Part shown: positions 1 to 9,166 of the stretch, in pieces
Layout of the letters: the number at the start of each line of letters is the position of its first letter
Position numbering within the stretch: position 1 is the stretch's first letter
The notes under the pieces: generated by a model
What the model saw: only the letters and a program-made list of their open reading frames with translations
Told to the model about the DNA's origin: nothing
Database searches by the model: none
Source of the DNA: Candidatus Gastranaerophilales bacterium
GTDB taxonomy: Bacteria > Cyanobacteriota > Vampirovibrionia > Gastranaerophilales > Gastranaerophilaceae
NCBI GenBank assembly: GCA_944322615.1
Contig: CALUPH010000003.1
Location: 62,001-126,000 of the forward strand
DNA: 64,000 nt
Direction: 5' to 3'
Position numbers and translations under genes: made by a program

Positions 1-1198
1 GCTGGATATCTATATAAAATTTTGATTTAGGAAGTTCTAACTTTTCCATCTCTTCTGTAACTGCCACAGAAAGAACCTTTGCTAGTTCTTTTCTTGCTCC
101 ACTTATTACTTGAGCAAGACTTTCAAGTTCTTCTTTTATATTCTTTATTTCTTTTTCTAAGCTGATAACTTCATCTTGAGAAGATTCTATTGAACTTAGT
201 TCATTAGAAAGATTTTCATATGTCTTTAATACATCTTCCAATGTATTTCCATATTTTCTCTTCATTTTTTCAAGAAGACTTAAACGTTCTCCAATATAAT
301 CCATTCTTTCATTGTCATTTTCTTGGGATTCGGAATAATTTCTAAGTTGAGATGCTATTTCTTTAAGCGTTTCATATGTATTTATAAAATCTTCTTCTAA
401 TGATGAAACAGACTCATCCATAGAAGATAACTTTGAAATATTTGATTTAACACTACTTAAGGCATTTAAAATATTACCGTCATCTCCATACAATGCCCAA
501 TATGAAGAATATGAAAGTTCTTTAAGTTTTTCTACATTAGCTAAAAGTTCAAGTTCTTTTTCTAATTTTTCGCACTCATTAATATCTTCTATATTTGCAT
601 CTTCTATTTCTTTTATTTGAAATTTAAGGAAATCTTCTTGCTGTTGCGTAGTATTTACTATATTTAGCAGATTTTCTAAACGTTTCTGCATTGATAAATA
701 TAAAGAATATTTTTCTGAAAATTTTTCAACATTATCTCTATGCGGCTTAAGTGCAAAATTATCAAGGAGTATAATATGATTTTTGGGCTGTACATAGTTA
801 TAGCTTTGATGTTGAGTATGTATATCCAATAATTTTTCTCTGATATCTTTTATGAAATCCTGAGTAACTTGAATACCATTTATTCTAAATCTATTTGTAG
901 AAGCAGTTATTTCACGAGAAATAATTAGTTCATTATTATCTATATCAATACCATTCTCATTAAATAGAGAACAATCAAATCCATTTGGCAATTCAACAAG
1001 AAGTTCTATATATGCTTTATCTGATCCTGTTTTAATTACATCCTTGTTTACCTTAGCACCAAGAACTGCATCAATAGCACCAATTATAATACTTTTACCT
1101 GCACCTGTTTCACCCGTAAAAACATTGAAACCCTTGTCAAATTCAAGAGTTATCTCATCTATCAATATATAATTTTTTACGGTTATCGACTTTATCAT
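1..1198 (-). CDS. recN: DNA repair protein RecN, N-terminal part (3' end outside window)
   Basis: SMC-like ATPase that acts in recombinational repair of double-strand breaks. About 399 N-terminal residues are visible. The reading frame opens with an ATG at 1198 (MIKSITVKNYILIDEITLEF), followed by a Walker A loop GETGAGKS near residue 30 and then long charged coiled-coil sequence rich in Glu/Lys/Leu heptads. This is the order expected for RecN (about 550-560 residues), so the C-terminal coil and the ABC signature/Walker B half lie beyond position 1. The start codon follows the nadK stop by one base, so the gene is the distal member of the grpE-dnaJ-nadK operon. The family assignment is firm; only the missing half cannot be judged. 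Confidence 0.93.
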   Translation of the reverse strand, partial: MIKSITVKNYILIDEITLEFDKGFNVFTGETGAGKSIIIGAIDAVLGAKVNKDVIKTGSDKAYIELLVELPNGFDCSLFNENGIDIDNNELIISREITASTNRFRINGIQVTQDFIKDIREKLLDIHTQHQSYNYVQPKNHIILLDNFALKPHRDNVEKFSEKYSLYLSMQKRLENLLNIVNTTQQQEDFLKFQIKEIEDANIEDINECEKLEKELELLANVEKLKELSYSSYWALYGDDGNILNALSSVKSNISKLSSMDESVSSLEEDFINTYETLKEIASQLRNYSESQENDNERMDYIGERLSLLEKMKRKYGNTLEDVLKTYENLSNELSSIESSQDEVISLEKEIKNIKEELESLAQVISGARKELAKVLSVAVTEEMEKLELPKSKFYIDIQ

Positions 1199-1199
1199 C

Positions 1200-2051
1200 T
1201 TAGCCCTTCCAAGATAATCCCCAATGCAATTTCTCTTTTAGTACAGAATAAAAAGAATTTTTCTGCAGGTTTAACAATAACAATTTTGCACAAAATTCAC
1301 TTTTCTTTATTTCTATAGATTCATTAAGTCCCAAATCAAATGTATTTTGACCGTCAGCAGAAATTTTTAACAAAGGTTTATTTTGGCTTGATGTTACTTT
1401 TATTACTTCACAAGACGGAATAACAATTGGTCTTGCATTCATTGTATGTGGGCATATTGGAACTATAACCATTGCATCTAGAGTAGGGAAAAGAATTGGT
1501 CCGCCTGCTGAAAGCGTATAAGCAGTAGAACCTGTAGGGGTAGATATAATTATCCCATCTGCCAAATAGTCACATACTATATTGTCATTTATATGAACAT
1601 ACAACCTTGATGTTCTTGAAAAACCATCACCTTTTATTACAATATCATTTAAGGCATTCATTTTTCCGTCTAATGCAGTAAGCATTATTCTATCTTCTAC
1701 TTTAAATGTGCCTTTTAAAACATAATCTATCGCGTCTTCTACTTGTGTTGCTTTAGCCTGAGAAAGAAATCCTAAACGCCCTAAATTTATACCTAATATA
1801 GGTACTTCATATTTGGAATAAAATCTTGCTGTTTTCAAAATAGTTCCATCTCCACCAAGAACTATAGCGAATGTTACATCTGGCAAAAAATTGTCCGTTG
1901 TTATTATAGAGCAATTAATATCTTTTGATTTCAATATTTTTTCTACAGAAATCGCAATATAATTAGCCTTTTGATTTTCTTTATTATAAAAGATGCCAAC
2001 TTTTGATAGGTTTACAATATCACCATTTACTGACTTTATATTTATATCCAT
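1200..2051 (-). CDS. nadK: NAD kinase
   Basis: ATP/polyphosphate-dependent kinase that converts NAD to NADP in the cytoplasm. The 283-residue protein has the nucleotide-binding signature GGDGT at residues 66-70, the LGRLGFL segment shortly after it, and the family block DGIIISTPTGSTAY in the second half. Length and motif order are normal. It follows the O-methyltransferase gene by 8 bases and is separated from recN by a single base, so it is co-transcribed with both. A nadK-recN pairing is common in bacteria. I see nothing unusual in the key residues. Confidence 0.95.
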   Translation of the reverse strand: MDINIKSVNGDIVNLSKVGIFYNKENQKANYIAISVEKILKSKDINCSIITTDNFLPDVTFAIVLGGDGTILKTARFYSKYEVPILGINLGRLGFLSQAKATQVEDAIDYVLKGTFKVEDRIMLTALDGKMNALNDIVIKGDGFSRTSRLYVHINDNIVCDYLADGIIISTPTGSTAYTLSAGGPILFPTLDAMVIVPICPHTMNARPIVIPSCEVIKVTSSQNKPLLKISADGQNTFDLGLNESIEIKKSEFCAKLLLLNLQKNSFYSVLKEKLHWGLSWKG

Positions 2052-2059
2052 AAAACACC

Positions 2060-2614
2060 CTATAATTTATATGCCATAAGAAGCCCATCCGGCAAATCTA
2101 AAACCTGAACCTGATATTCTTTGTGATTTGATATTGCGTCAACAAAAGGTTTTACTTTACTTGCATGAGAAGTTATATTGTCAGCAAGAATAATACCACC
2201 TTTTTTTAGTAAAGGATGAACAGCCTCAAAGAATTTAATATATTCTTGTTTATTTGCATCTATAAATACCAAATCATATTTTTCTTCAGTAAGCTCAGTA
2301 GTAATAATATCGTATGCTTGACCTATTTTAAAAGTAACATAATCTGAAAGTCCGCATTGATTAATATATTCACGAGCTAAACATTGTCTTTTTTCCCAAA
2401 ATTCAATAGTAGTAAGATGCCCATTTGTATATTGAAGGGCATCTGCTATCCATAAACCGGAATATCCGTTTGATGTGCCAAGTTCAAGTACATTTTTAGC
2501 ACCTGTTGCTTTTATCAGCATACTTATGAAGTTACCTGTTTGGTGAGAAACATTCCAAAAATCTTCTGCTGTTTTTTCAAGATCTGCCAATATCGCTGAA
2601 GTTTTACTGTCCAT
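2060..2614 (-). CDS. class I SAM-dependent O-methyltransferase (Methyltransf_3 type)
   Basis: Small soluble methyltransferase of the catechol/caffeoyl-CoA O-methyltransferase family (184 residues, slightly short of the usual 200-220). The SAM-binding motif I is seen at residues 42-53 (VLELGTSNGYSG). The acidic DLVFIDANKQEY segment near 114-125 and the following LADN block supply the metal and catechol-type binding residues in this family. Its start overlaps the end of the preceding secreted-protein gene by 11 bases, and nadK follows 8 bases later, so it is translated within the same operon. The substrate cannot be told from sequence; many bacterial members are promiscuous or of unknown role. 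Confidence 0.85.
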   Translation of the reverse strand: MDSKTSAILADLEKTAEDFWNVSHQTGNFISMLIKATGAKNVLELGTSNGYSGLWIADALQYTNGHLTTIEFWEKRQCLAREYINQCGLSDYVTFKIGQAYDIITTELTEEKYDLVFIDANKQEYIKFFEAVHPLLKKGGIILADNITSHASKVKPFVDAISNHKEYQVQVLDLPDGLLMAYKL

Positions 2615-4253
2615 CTTTTCTTTCCAATATTATAATTGTGTTTATATATTCACTAATAGGCAATGTTTGAACTGATTTTTCTTTATCCATATCATATACC
2701 ACATACTTCAAATCCGCCATATTAGTTATTACTGCTAAGTTTGAGTTTGGCACAGGACTGAATGCCTTTGAGAAACCATCTACCGGCAGCTTATCGCTTT
2801 TTAAATCACCACTTGCAATATTGTATCTATATACAGTATTATCACCAGCACACAATACATATATATTTCCATTTTTTTCATACATATCTACAGGTTTTTT
2901 ACCTATATTTATATCTTTTATACTTGTAGAATATGTTTTTGCACTTTGTAGAAGCTGATCTCCAACAAGTTCTTCTTTTTCATCCTCTGTAAGAGAATCA
3001 TCAAATTCTATCATTGAATATATATCATTAGTTGCTATTTCAGCATCAGCTGCTTTATCTTCTTCTTTTTTTTGTTTTTCTTTTTTCTTATCTTTTTTTG
3101 TCTTTGTCTTTTCATTATCTTGTAACAAATCAAAGGTTACAATTCTTAGTTTCGGTGTTGTTCTTGATATTAGGTATAGAATATTATTTTCAAGAATTAA
3201 TTTTGTTGTATTCGGATAATTCGTTATTAATTTATTTGCATAATCATTTTCCAAATCAAGTACATATATATTTGATGTTTTCAGATCCAGATATGCAATT
3301 TTTTTGCCGTCATCAGATATTGAAAGACGCTGAGGAGCACCTATTAATTGAATTTTTTCTTTCATTGTCATCGTTGCTAAATCGATAACAAACAAAGACT
3401 CATCTGATACACTTGCAACATATGCTTTTCCTCTTGCATCATCTACTGCAATTTCAGATGGAAGTGCTGTCAAATCTATATGTTTCGCAACATATTCATT
3501 GGTAATATCTATTACATCAATATTCTTTTTATCTTTTGTTGCAGCCAATAAAAATTTCCCGTTCAATACTGGTTTTACATCTTTCATAACACCTGATGTT
3601 TTTAATGAATATAATGGTTCTGTTACTGTAGATGAAAATACTTGCAAAAATTCTGTCTGAAAATTATTTACAAAAAACAGTTTATTTTTTAAAGAAGACG
3701 GTACATTATACTTTTTATTATCTACAACTCTTTTACCGGATGGCAAAGGTGCTGTTTTTCTTGTACTAACAAAAGTAGCAGTTTTTGCACTTCCGACTAA
3801 AGGTATTTGAACATCTCCTAAAATACCTGCAAGATTTTCCGGCAATACCAATCCCCTTGGAACCATAATATCCTGCGGTATTGTTCCTGTTTTAACTTCT
3901 GTTGGCAGCTCTGGAATATTTCTTACTGTTAATGTATTGGCATCTTTACGAATAATTTTCAAAAGCGAATAATTATTATTAAAAACAACAACATCAGGTA
4001 AAGAATCCATACTCTGATTATTAGGATATGTTTTAACGATTTTTACCTTATCTACTTTTTCAGGATAAGCAGGCAATACAGGAAGATACATAACATCATT
4101 GTTATAAACAATAATACTATCAAATCTTATTGTTGGTACTTTCTTTTGCGACTGCAAATAATCCTTCAATTCCTTTGGCAGCTGTGTAGCTTCAACAGGA
4201 ACTGCAAAAATAAAAGCAATTATTAATACTAAAACTGATAATTTTATTTTCAT
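2604..4253 (-). CDS. secreted/periplasmic beta-propeller (YVTN-like) protein
   Basis: Unnamed exported protein of 549 residues. I chose the ATG at 4253 because it is preceded by AGAGGTAG at proper spacing and begins a clear signal peptide (MKIKLSVLVLIIAFIFAVPVEA); a longer frame from 4280 would run into dnaJ. The second half shows repeated short strands of the form VFVVDLAT..MKEKIQL, ISDDGKKIAYLD and YVLCAGDNTVYRYN, typical of YVTN/WD-like propellers that often mediate binding in the cell envelope. Near the middle is a very lysine-rich run followed by an acidic stretch, probably a disordered linker. It lies between dnaJ (10 bases away) and the O-methyltransferase. No enzymatic motif is visible. 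Confidence 0.75.
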   Translation of the reverse strand: MKIKLSVLVLIIAFIFAVPVEATQLPKELKDYLQSQKKVPTIRFDSIIVYNNDVMYLPVLPAYPEKVDKVKIVKTYPNNQSMDSLPDVVVFNNNYSLLKIIRKDANTLTVRNIPELPTEVKTGTIPQDIMVPRGLVLPENLAGILGDVQIPLVGSAKTATFVSTRKTAPLPSGKRVVDNKKYNVPSSLKNKLFFVNNFQTEFLQVFSSTVTEPLYSLKTSGVMKDVKPVLNGKFLLAATKDKKNIDVIDITNEYVAKHIDLTALPSEIAVDDARGKAYVASVSDESLFVIDLATMTMKEKIQLIGAPQRLSISDDGKKIAYLDLKTSNIYVLDLENDYANKLITNYPNTTKLILENNILYLISRTTPKLRIVTFDLLQDNEKTKTKKDKKKEKQKKEEDKAADAEIATNDIYSMIEFDDSLTEDEKEELVGDQLLQSAKTYSTSIKDINIGKKPVDMYEKNGNIYVLCAGDNTVYRYNIASGDLKSDKLPVDGFSKAFSPVPNSNLAVITNMADLKYVVYDMDKEKSVQTLPISEYINTIIILERKDGQ

Positions 4254-4263
4254 ACTACCTCTA

Positions 4264-5385
4264 TCAATTATGAAGTACATTTTTCATTTTATCAATGAAC
4301 TTTGAAGAAGTCTTTTTGTTACAATTAATTTCAAAAAGTTTTTTGTATAATTGTTTTTCTTCTGCACTTAATGTCTGAGGAGTTTTTATTTTAACTATAA
4401 AATTATGATTTCCTCTCTTATTTGAATTACCGAGATGAGGAACCCCAGCTCCTTTTATTTGCAAGATCTTATCCTGCTCTACTCCTGCTGGAATAACAAG
4501 TTCTTTCTTTCCGTCAAGAGTATCAACTTCAATAGCATCCCCCAAAGCCGCTTGAGGAAATGATATATCGACAGTAGAATATATATCAAAACCTTCTCTT
4601 TTGAACTTTTTATGTTCTTTTACGTAAATAACAACTATTAAATCACCTGTTCTACCGCCATTTTTACCGCAATTTCCTTCTTGTGCAAGACCTATTCTTG
4701 AACCATTATCAACACCGGCAGGAATATTTATATGAAGAGTTCTTTCCACTTCTAATCTTCCGTCTCCGTGGCATTTTTGACAAGGATTTGCGTTTATTTT
4801 ACCGGTACCGTTACATTTTGGGCATGTGGTTATTTGTCTAAAACTTCCTAATGGTGTTTGTGTTACTTGTTGAACTCTACCCGTTCCACCACAAGTAGGA
4901 CAAGTTTCTGGTTTCGATCCCTTTTGTGCACCTGTTCCGTTACATTCATCACAAGTTTCCAAATGAGAGATTTTTACTTCTTTTTTTACTCCAAAAACAG
5001 CTTCTTCAAATTCTATTTGCAAGTTTAATCTTAAATCGGCACCATTTTGAGGGCTATTAGGATTAGTTGCACGTTCTGAAAATCCAAAACCGCCAAAAAA
5101 GCTTTCGAATATATCATTTAAATCTCCAAAACCTCCGTCAAAAGGTCCTGAAGTATTAAAGCCTGCATCTTTTAGACCATCTTCTCCATATCTGTCATAT
5201 GTTGCACGCTTATTATCATCCATTAATGTTTCATATGCTTTTCCCAATTCTTTAAATTTCGCTTCGGCATCAGGTGCTTTATTTACATCCGGATGATACT
5301 GCCTCGCTTTTTTGCGGAATGCTGATTTTATTTCATCTTTTGTAGCATTCCTGTCTATCCCTAATATTTCGTAAAAATCACTCAT
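4264..5385 (-). CDS. dnaJ: chaperone protein DnaJ
   Basis: Type I (DnaJA) Hsp40 co-chaperone that delivers clients to DnaK and stimulates its ATPase. The 373-residue protein has the J domain with HPD at residues 31-33, a Gly/Phe-rich linker (GGFGDLNDIF..FFGGFGF), four zinc-binding repeats (CDECNGTG, CPTCGGTG, CPKCNGTG, CQKCHGDG) and the C-terminal substrate-binding domains. The fourth repeat has Asp in place of the usual second-last residue but keeps both cysteines. grpE lies immediately upstream; dnaK is not in the window. The call is firm. Confidence 0.97.
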   Translation of the reverse strand: MSDFYEILGIDRNATKDEIKSAFRKKARQYHPDVNKAPDAEAKFKELGKAYETLMDDNKRATYDRYGEDGLKDAGFNTSGPFDGGFGDLNDIFESFFGGFGFSERATNPNSPQNGADLRLNLQIEFEEAVFGVKKEVKISHLETCDECNGTGAQKGSKPETCPTCGGTGRVQQVTQTPLGSFRQITTCPKCNGTGKINANPCQKCHGDGRLEVERTLHINIPAGVDNGSRIGLAQEGNCGKNGGRTGDLIVVIYVKEHKKFKREGFDIYSTVDISFPQAALGDAIEVDTLDGKKELVIPAGVEQDKILQIKGAGVPHLGNSNKRGNHNFIVKIKTPQTLSAEEKQLYKKLFEINCNKKTSSKFIDKMKNVLHN

Positions 5386-5409
5386 CTTCTTCTAATCTTT
5401 CAACTAATG

Positions 5410-6057
5410 TTATTGTTTTACCGCTACTGATACCATTGCTGGTCTCAATACTTTTTCTCCTAGCTTATATCCTTTTTGCAACTCATTTATAATTGTATCT
5501 TCAGGATATTCATCAGTAGGTGTTTGCATTACAGCTTCATGCATATTAGGATCAAAAACTTCTCCTACACTTTTTATTTGCTCTAAACCTAATTTTGACA
5601 ATGATTCCGTTAATTGCTTATTTAAAACATAGAATGTTTCTTTCATTTTTTCAACAGTATCAATTTTTTCAACCATTGTTAAAGCTCTGTCAAAATTATC
5701 TACAACTTCTATTATTTTTTTCATACATTCTTCAGCACCATATTTTAATAATGCTTCTCTTTCTTGCGCCTGTCTTTTTCTATAATTATCAAAATCGGCA
5801 GCAAGTCTTAAATATTGATTATTCAAATTTTCAAAATCTTGTTTTAATTTTTCTGATTCTTTATCTGTATTTTCTTCTGCTATTTCAGCTTCATTTGAAG
5901 TTTCTTCAACTTCATTATTTTCTTCTTGTTCTTCGATTATATCTTGTTCATTTTCTTTAATTTCATCAGCCATAGTATTTTTTTCTTCTCCCTTTTTATC
6001 TTTTCTATCTACAAAAGGATTACCTTTATTTAATTTATTTTCAAAAAAATTTTTCAT
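5410..6057 (-). CDS. grpE: nucleotide exchange factor GrpE
   Basis: Exchange factor for DnaK. The 215-residue protein has a long acidic N-terminal extension (Glu/Asn-rich, residues about 20-70), then the dimer coiled coil with the conserved block LRLAADFDNYRKRQAQERE, and the C-terminal beta domain ending in GYKLGEKVLRPAMVSV. It is the first gene of the operon and is followed by dnaJ after 24 bases. An internal Met at residue 29 (MADEIKENEQ) is an alternative start. I looked for a CIRCE operator upstream and did not find one, so heat-shock control by HrcA is not supported here. Confidence 0.95.
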   Translation of the reverse strand: MKNFFENKLNKGNPFVDRKDKKGEEKNTMADEIKENEQDIIEEQEENNEVEETSNEAEIAEENTDKESEKLKQDFENLNNQYLRLAADFDNYRKRQAQEREALLKYGAEECMKKIIEVVDNFDRALTMVEKIDTVEKMKETFYVLNKQLTESLSKLGLEQIKSVGEVFDPNMHEAVMQTPTDEYPEDTIINELQKGYKLGEKVLRPAMVSVAVKQ

Positions 6058-6153
6058 ACTTTCTCTGACTCTTCCCTCTCATAACATTATAAAATATCAA
6101 TTTCTTTACTCAATACTTATTAATGTTTTCTTAACTTTTTGCATAATTATTGC

Positions 6154-6181
6154 TTGTTCTTGATAAAAAAATAGGTATAAT
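6154..6181 (+). promoter_or_regulatory. probable sigma-70-type promoter for the GNAT-like gene
   Basis: TTGTTC at 6154-6159 and TATAAT at 6176-6181 are separated by 16 bases. The start codon at 6204 lies 22 bases after the -10 box, and the leader carries ATAGGAACAA, the same decamer found before the symporter gene at 11464. The -35 match is only partial. Confidence 0.45.
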
Positions 6182-6203
6182 TATAATATAGGAACAAACT
6201 TTA

Positions 6204-7199
6204 ATGGCTAAAATAAAAAAAATAAGTTTTGGTGATATTCTGCATATAAAAAAATTAATTTCTGTGGTTTGTAGTGATAATGTTATGAATTACAGACGTC
6301 TTTTTTTTGTATCTGTTCCTGTTACTTATTTCCAAAATCTGGTATATAACGTCCATTTTAGAAGATATCCGGAAACATATGTGGCTTTTGATAATAATAA
6401 CAATATAAAAGGTGTAATTACAGTTAAAGCCCAACAAGGTAATCCATACAAATGGCAGATTAAAAGTCTTTTCTTAGACAGAAATTCTCATGAAGAGGGT
6501 AAGCAGCTTGTTGAATACATTGTTGCGAAATTTGGTGCAAGAGGAGTTGACACTTTTTATGTTTCTGTTGACGATAACCAAAATGAATTAATTGATTTAT
6601 TTATAAAAGGCTGTGGATTCAGATTTTGTTCTACTGAAGCTCTTTGGTCCGTTTCTAACATAAATTTTATTGAAGACAATATTGAAGAAAAACATTTTAA
6701 ACAATTCAAAAATACAGATGCACAAAAAGCTGCGGATTTATTTAATGATAACCTCATTACTCATTATAAATATTCTCTTTCTAAAGAAAAAGATGAATTT
6801 AATGACAGACTTTTCCAAGGTATAAATACAGATTCCGATTTTAAATATATTATGGAAGATGAAAATACAGGAAACCTAAAAGCTTTTATTGAAATTAAAA
6901 CTATTGATAATACTAATTATTTTGTCGATGCAATTGTTCCGCCTCAATTCTTCGATATCTATCCTTCATTATTATCTTTTGCAGTTAAAAAAATAATTAA
7001 ACGAAACAAAAATTTTAAATTATATATAAAAAACAGAAAATATCTTCAAGGTGGAGAATTACTTGAAAAATTTTTCAAAGACAACAGATTTGAGCTTCTT
7101 CAAAATAACGCTATTCTGGTAAGAGACTTTTTCAAAACAGTTAGAGAAGAATCAAAAATGTTTAATAATGCTATAGTTTTCAGCGGTTTTGAAATTTAA
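6204..7199 (+). CDS. GNAT-like acyltransferase-fold protein, substrate unknown
   Basis: 331-residue cytoplasmic protein. The central part (residues about 55-160) has the strand-helix pattern of a GNAT fold: ETYVAFDNNNNIKGVITV, then WQIKSLFLDRNSHEEGKQLVEYIVAKFGARGVDTFYVSVDDNQNELIDLFIKGCGFRFCSTEALW, where a family member would bind acetyl-CoA and place the conserved GF near the end. The classical Q/RxxGxG/A loop is not clear, so catalytic activity is uncertain. The C-terminal 150 residues may be a second, degenerate GNAT lobe. The gene is convergent with the radical SAM gene at 7196, and the two stop codons share four bases. Confidence 0.6.
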   Translation: MAKIKKISFGDILHIKKLISVVCSDNVMNYRRLFFVSVPVTYFQNLVYNVHFRRYPETYVAFDNNNNIKGVITVKAQQGNPYKWQIKSLFLDRNSHEEGKQLVEYIVAKFGARGVDTFYVSVDDNQNELIDLFIKGCGFRFCSTEALWSVSNINFIEDNIEEKHFKQFKNTDAQKAADLFNDNLITHYKYSLSKEKDEFNDRLFQGINTDSDFKYIMEDENTGNLKAFIEIKTIDNTNYFVDAIVPPQFFDIYPSLLSFAVKKIIKRNKNFKLYIKNRKYLQGGELLEKFFKDNRFELLQNNAILVRDFFKTVREESKMFNNAIVFSGFEI

Positions 7200-8182
7200 T
7201 TTTCAATTAAGTATTTTGCCCTATCACAAATCTCAAGACGATAGAATTTCATTTCTTTAGTCTTTTGTATGACATATTTAATCAATTCAACAATTCTTTC
7301 ATCCGGTTTTTCTTTTCTGTATTTTTCCAACCAACTATTTTCTATATCTATAACAACAATTCCAATATTATTTTCCTTATTGAATTTCAGCCAATTATCA
7401 ATTTCTGAAATATTATCATTGATTCCGGGAATAATTATATATTTACTTATAACATTGTACGAATTCTTTTGTGCTTTGGCATATTTTTTTAAATTTTTAC
7501 ACACAATACTATAAGCATCAACCTGCTTGATATTCTTATATATTTCTCTTGAGGAAGAATCTATAGACACAACTACTGATAATTGTCCTGTTGATATTCC
7601 TTTTTCTATAATTTTGGAATATTTAATTCCTGATGAAGGAACTCGTATATCTGAAAAACCATTTTTCAAAAATAAAGAAATTAATTTATCAAACTCCGGT
7701 AAGATTGTAGGTTCGCCACCTCCAAAACCAATTGCACCGCCTTTTCTTATTATTTTTTTGTCGAACATCTCTTTAATTATCGGATATATATTATATGTTT
7801 TTAACTTGTTATACATCTTTTTATCTTCTTCCGTATAACAATACTTGCAATTACAATTACATTTTGTAAAATGATCAAAAATTATACAATCTATATAATC
7901 TTCCTGCAGCCAGTCCTTTTCTTCAAGAAAAACACACCCTCTACATCCTTCGACAGTTTCTCCTGATTTTTGAATATTTCTATATTCATTCTTTATTCTA
8001 AAAAATTCATCCCAATTAATTTTTTCACCGTGATAATCTTCAAAAATCATTGAATTACCACCACCGGGGGCACTCATATAACAACACAACTTCACATTAG
8101 AACCATAAACGCCATTATCAAAGCAAACGCCTGATTCTAACCATTTACAACTTATATATCTTTCTTTTTTTGCTTGTTGCAT
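7196..8182 (-). CDS. radical SAM protein with N-terminal SPASM-like cysteine domain
   Basis: 328-residue radical SAM enzyme. The core cluster motif is seen as KCNCNCKYCY near residues 108-117 (CxxxCxxC), followed by GFGGGEPT, the usual SAM-contacting loop. Unusually, the cysteine-rich part that in SPASM proteins follows the barrel lies before it: SCKWLESGVCF, KLCCYMSAPGGGN, then GCRGC around residue 80. These spacings resemble an auxiliary Fe-S domain placed N-terminally. A ribosome site AGGAAACAT precedes the ATG. It lies directly downstream of a second radical SAM gene and a GGDEF gene on the same strand. The substrate is unknown. Confidence 0.8.
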   Translation of the reverse strand: MQQAKKERYISCKWLESGVCFDNGVYGSNVKLCCYMSAPGGGNSMIFEDYHGEKINWDEFFRIKNEYRNIQKSGETVEGCRGCVFLEEKDWLQEDYIDCIIFDHFTKCNCNCKYCYTEEDKKMYNKLKTYNIYPIIKEMFDKKIIRKGGAIGFGGGEPTILPEFDKLISLFLKNGFSDIRVPSSGIKYSKIIEKGISTGQLSVVVSIDSSSREIYKNIKQVDAYSIVCKNLKKYAKAQKNSYNVISKYIIIPGINDNISEIDNWLKFNKENNIGIVVIDIENSWLEKYRKEKPDERIVELIKYVIQKTKEMKFYRLEICDRAKYLIEN

Positions 8183-8189
8183 ATGTTTC

Positions 8190-9164
8190 CTATTTAAAAT
8201 TACAATTTAACAACCTGCAATTTCTTGTACAATTTAATATATGTTCACGGACTTCGTCTGCTTCTTTACTATACCATAAATCTTGCGGTAAACTGTCCTT
8301 CAAATTTCCGATTGGTTTCATACAAAAACATATTCTACAATTTCCGTATGGATCAATTGCAAAATTATTTTCACCAACCATACACTGTATATTTTGTATT
8401 TCATCAGGAGTATCTATTAATATCTTAAAAGCTTTTAATTGACTGAAACCATTACATATAGGATAACCTTGATTTTTTAATTCTATCATTTCGTCAATAG
8501 CATCAAGTGCGGCTTTTTTAATATCTTTTCCGTATATTTGACTGTTTGAACTTACATTTGTAGAAAAAGCATCACCATTATCCATTAACTGAAAACTTAC
8601 ACCTATTCCTTCTATTTTACAGAATTCAGCAATTGGTTTAATTTCTGATAAATTAGTGGGCATTACAACTGTAGAAAGAAAAATATTTTTCCATTTGTGT
8701 CCACCTCTGTATTTATTCATATAGTTCAAGTTCTGTATAGAATCAATTGTTCTTTGAAATGCATCTTTTCTTCCTCTTGATACGTTATGAATATCAGGAT
8801 TTTGTATCGCATTTAAAGAAAATGTTATATTTGTAAAAGCAGAATTTAAAACTTTATCTAATTTGTCGGGCAAAGCCAAACCATTAGTCACAATATTAAC
8901 TGTATCACCTAAATTAGCTGCATATTCTGCCATTTCAAAAACATCATCACGTAAAAATGGCTCACCACCTGAAATTATAAATTGATAGTTTCCCATCCAA
9001 TTATGAAGATTTAAAAGAATTTTCTTCCATTCTTCAATAGTCAATTCCTGTTCTTGTACAGATGCAGGCGTCTTCCAGCCATTACAAGTAATACAGCGTG
9101 ATTGACATCTTTCTGTATTATTGAAAGAAAATGAAACAGGCTTTTTATCCTTAGATATTCCCAT
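8190..9164 (-). CDS. radical SAM/SPASM-domain protein
   Basis: 324-residue radical SAM enzyme with the cluster motif CQSRCITCNGW near residues 20-30, the GGEP loop (IISGGEPFLRDD), and a C-terminal cysteine-rich SPASM-type region (CMVGENN..YGNCRICFCMKPIGNL..NCTRNCRLLNC) that probably holds one or two auxiliary Fe-S clusters. Such proteins modify peptides, sugars or lipids; nothing nearby names a substrate. Eight bases separate it from the next radical SAM gene, and it starts two bases after the GGDEF gene ends, so the three form one transcription unit. Confidence 0.83.
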   Translation of the reverse strand: MGISKDKKPVSFSFNNTERCQSRCITCNGWKTPASVQEQELTIEEWKKILLNLHNWMGNYQFIISGGEPFLRDDVFEMAEYAANLGDTVNIVTNGLALPDKLDKVLNSAFTNITFSLNAIQNPDIHNVSRGRKDAFQRTIDSIQNLNYMNKYRGGHKWKNIFLSTVVMPTNLSEIKPIAEFCKIEGIGVSFQLMDNGDAFSTNVSSNSQIYGKDIKKAALDAIDEMIELKNQGYPICNGFSQLKAFKILIDTPDEIQNIQCMVGENNFAIDPYGNCRICFCMKPIGNLKDSLPQDLWYSKEADEVREHILNCTRNCRLLNCNFK

Positions 9165-9166
9165 TT

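Noticed and set aside
3032-3388. Plus-strand open frame of 118 residues, hydrophobic
   Set aside because: It is antisense to the secreted propeller gene and results from AT-rich Lys/Glu codons on the other strand.
6058-6203. Possible CIRCE operator upstream of grpE
   Set aside because: No TTAGCACTC-N9-GAGTGCTAA or near match is present; only AT-rich sequence.
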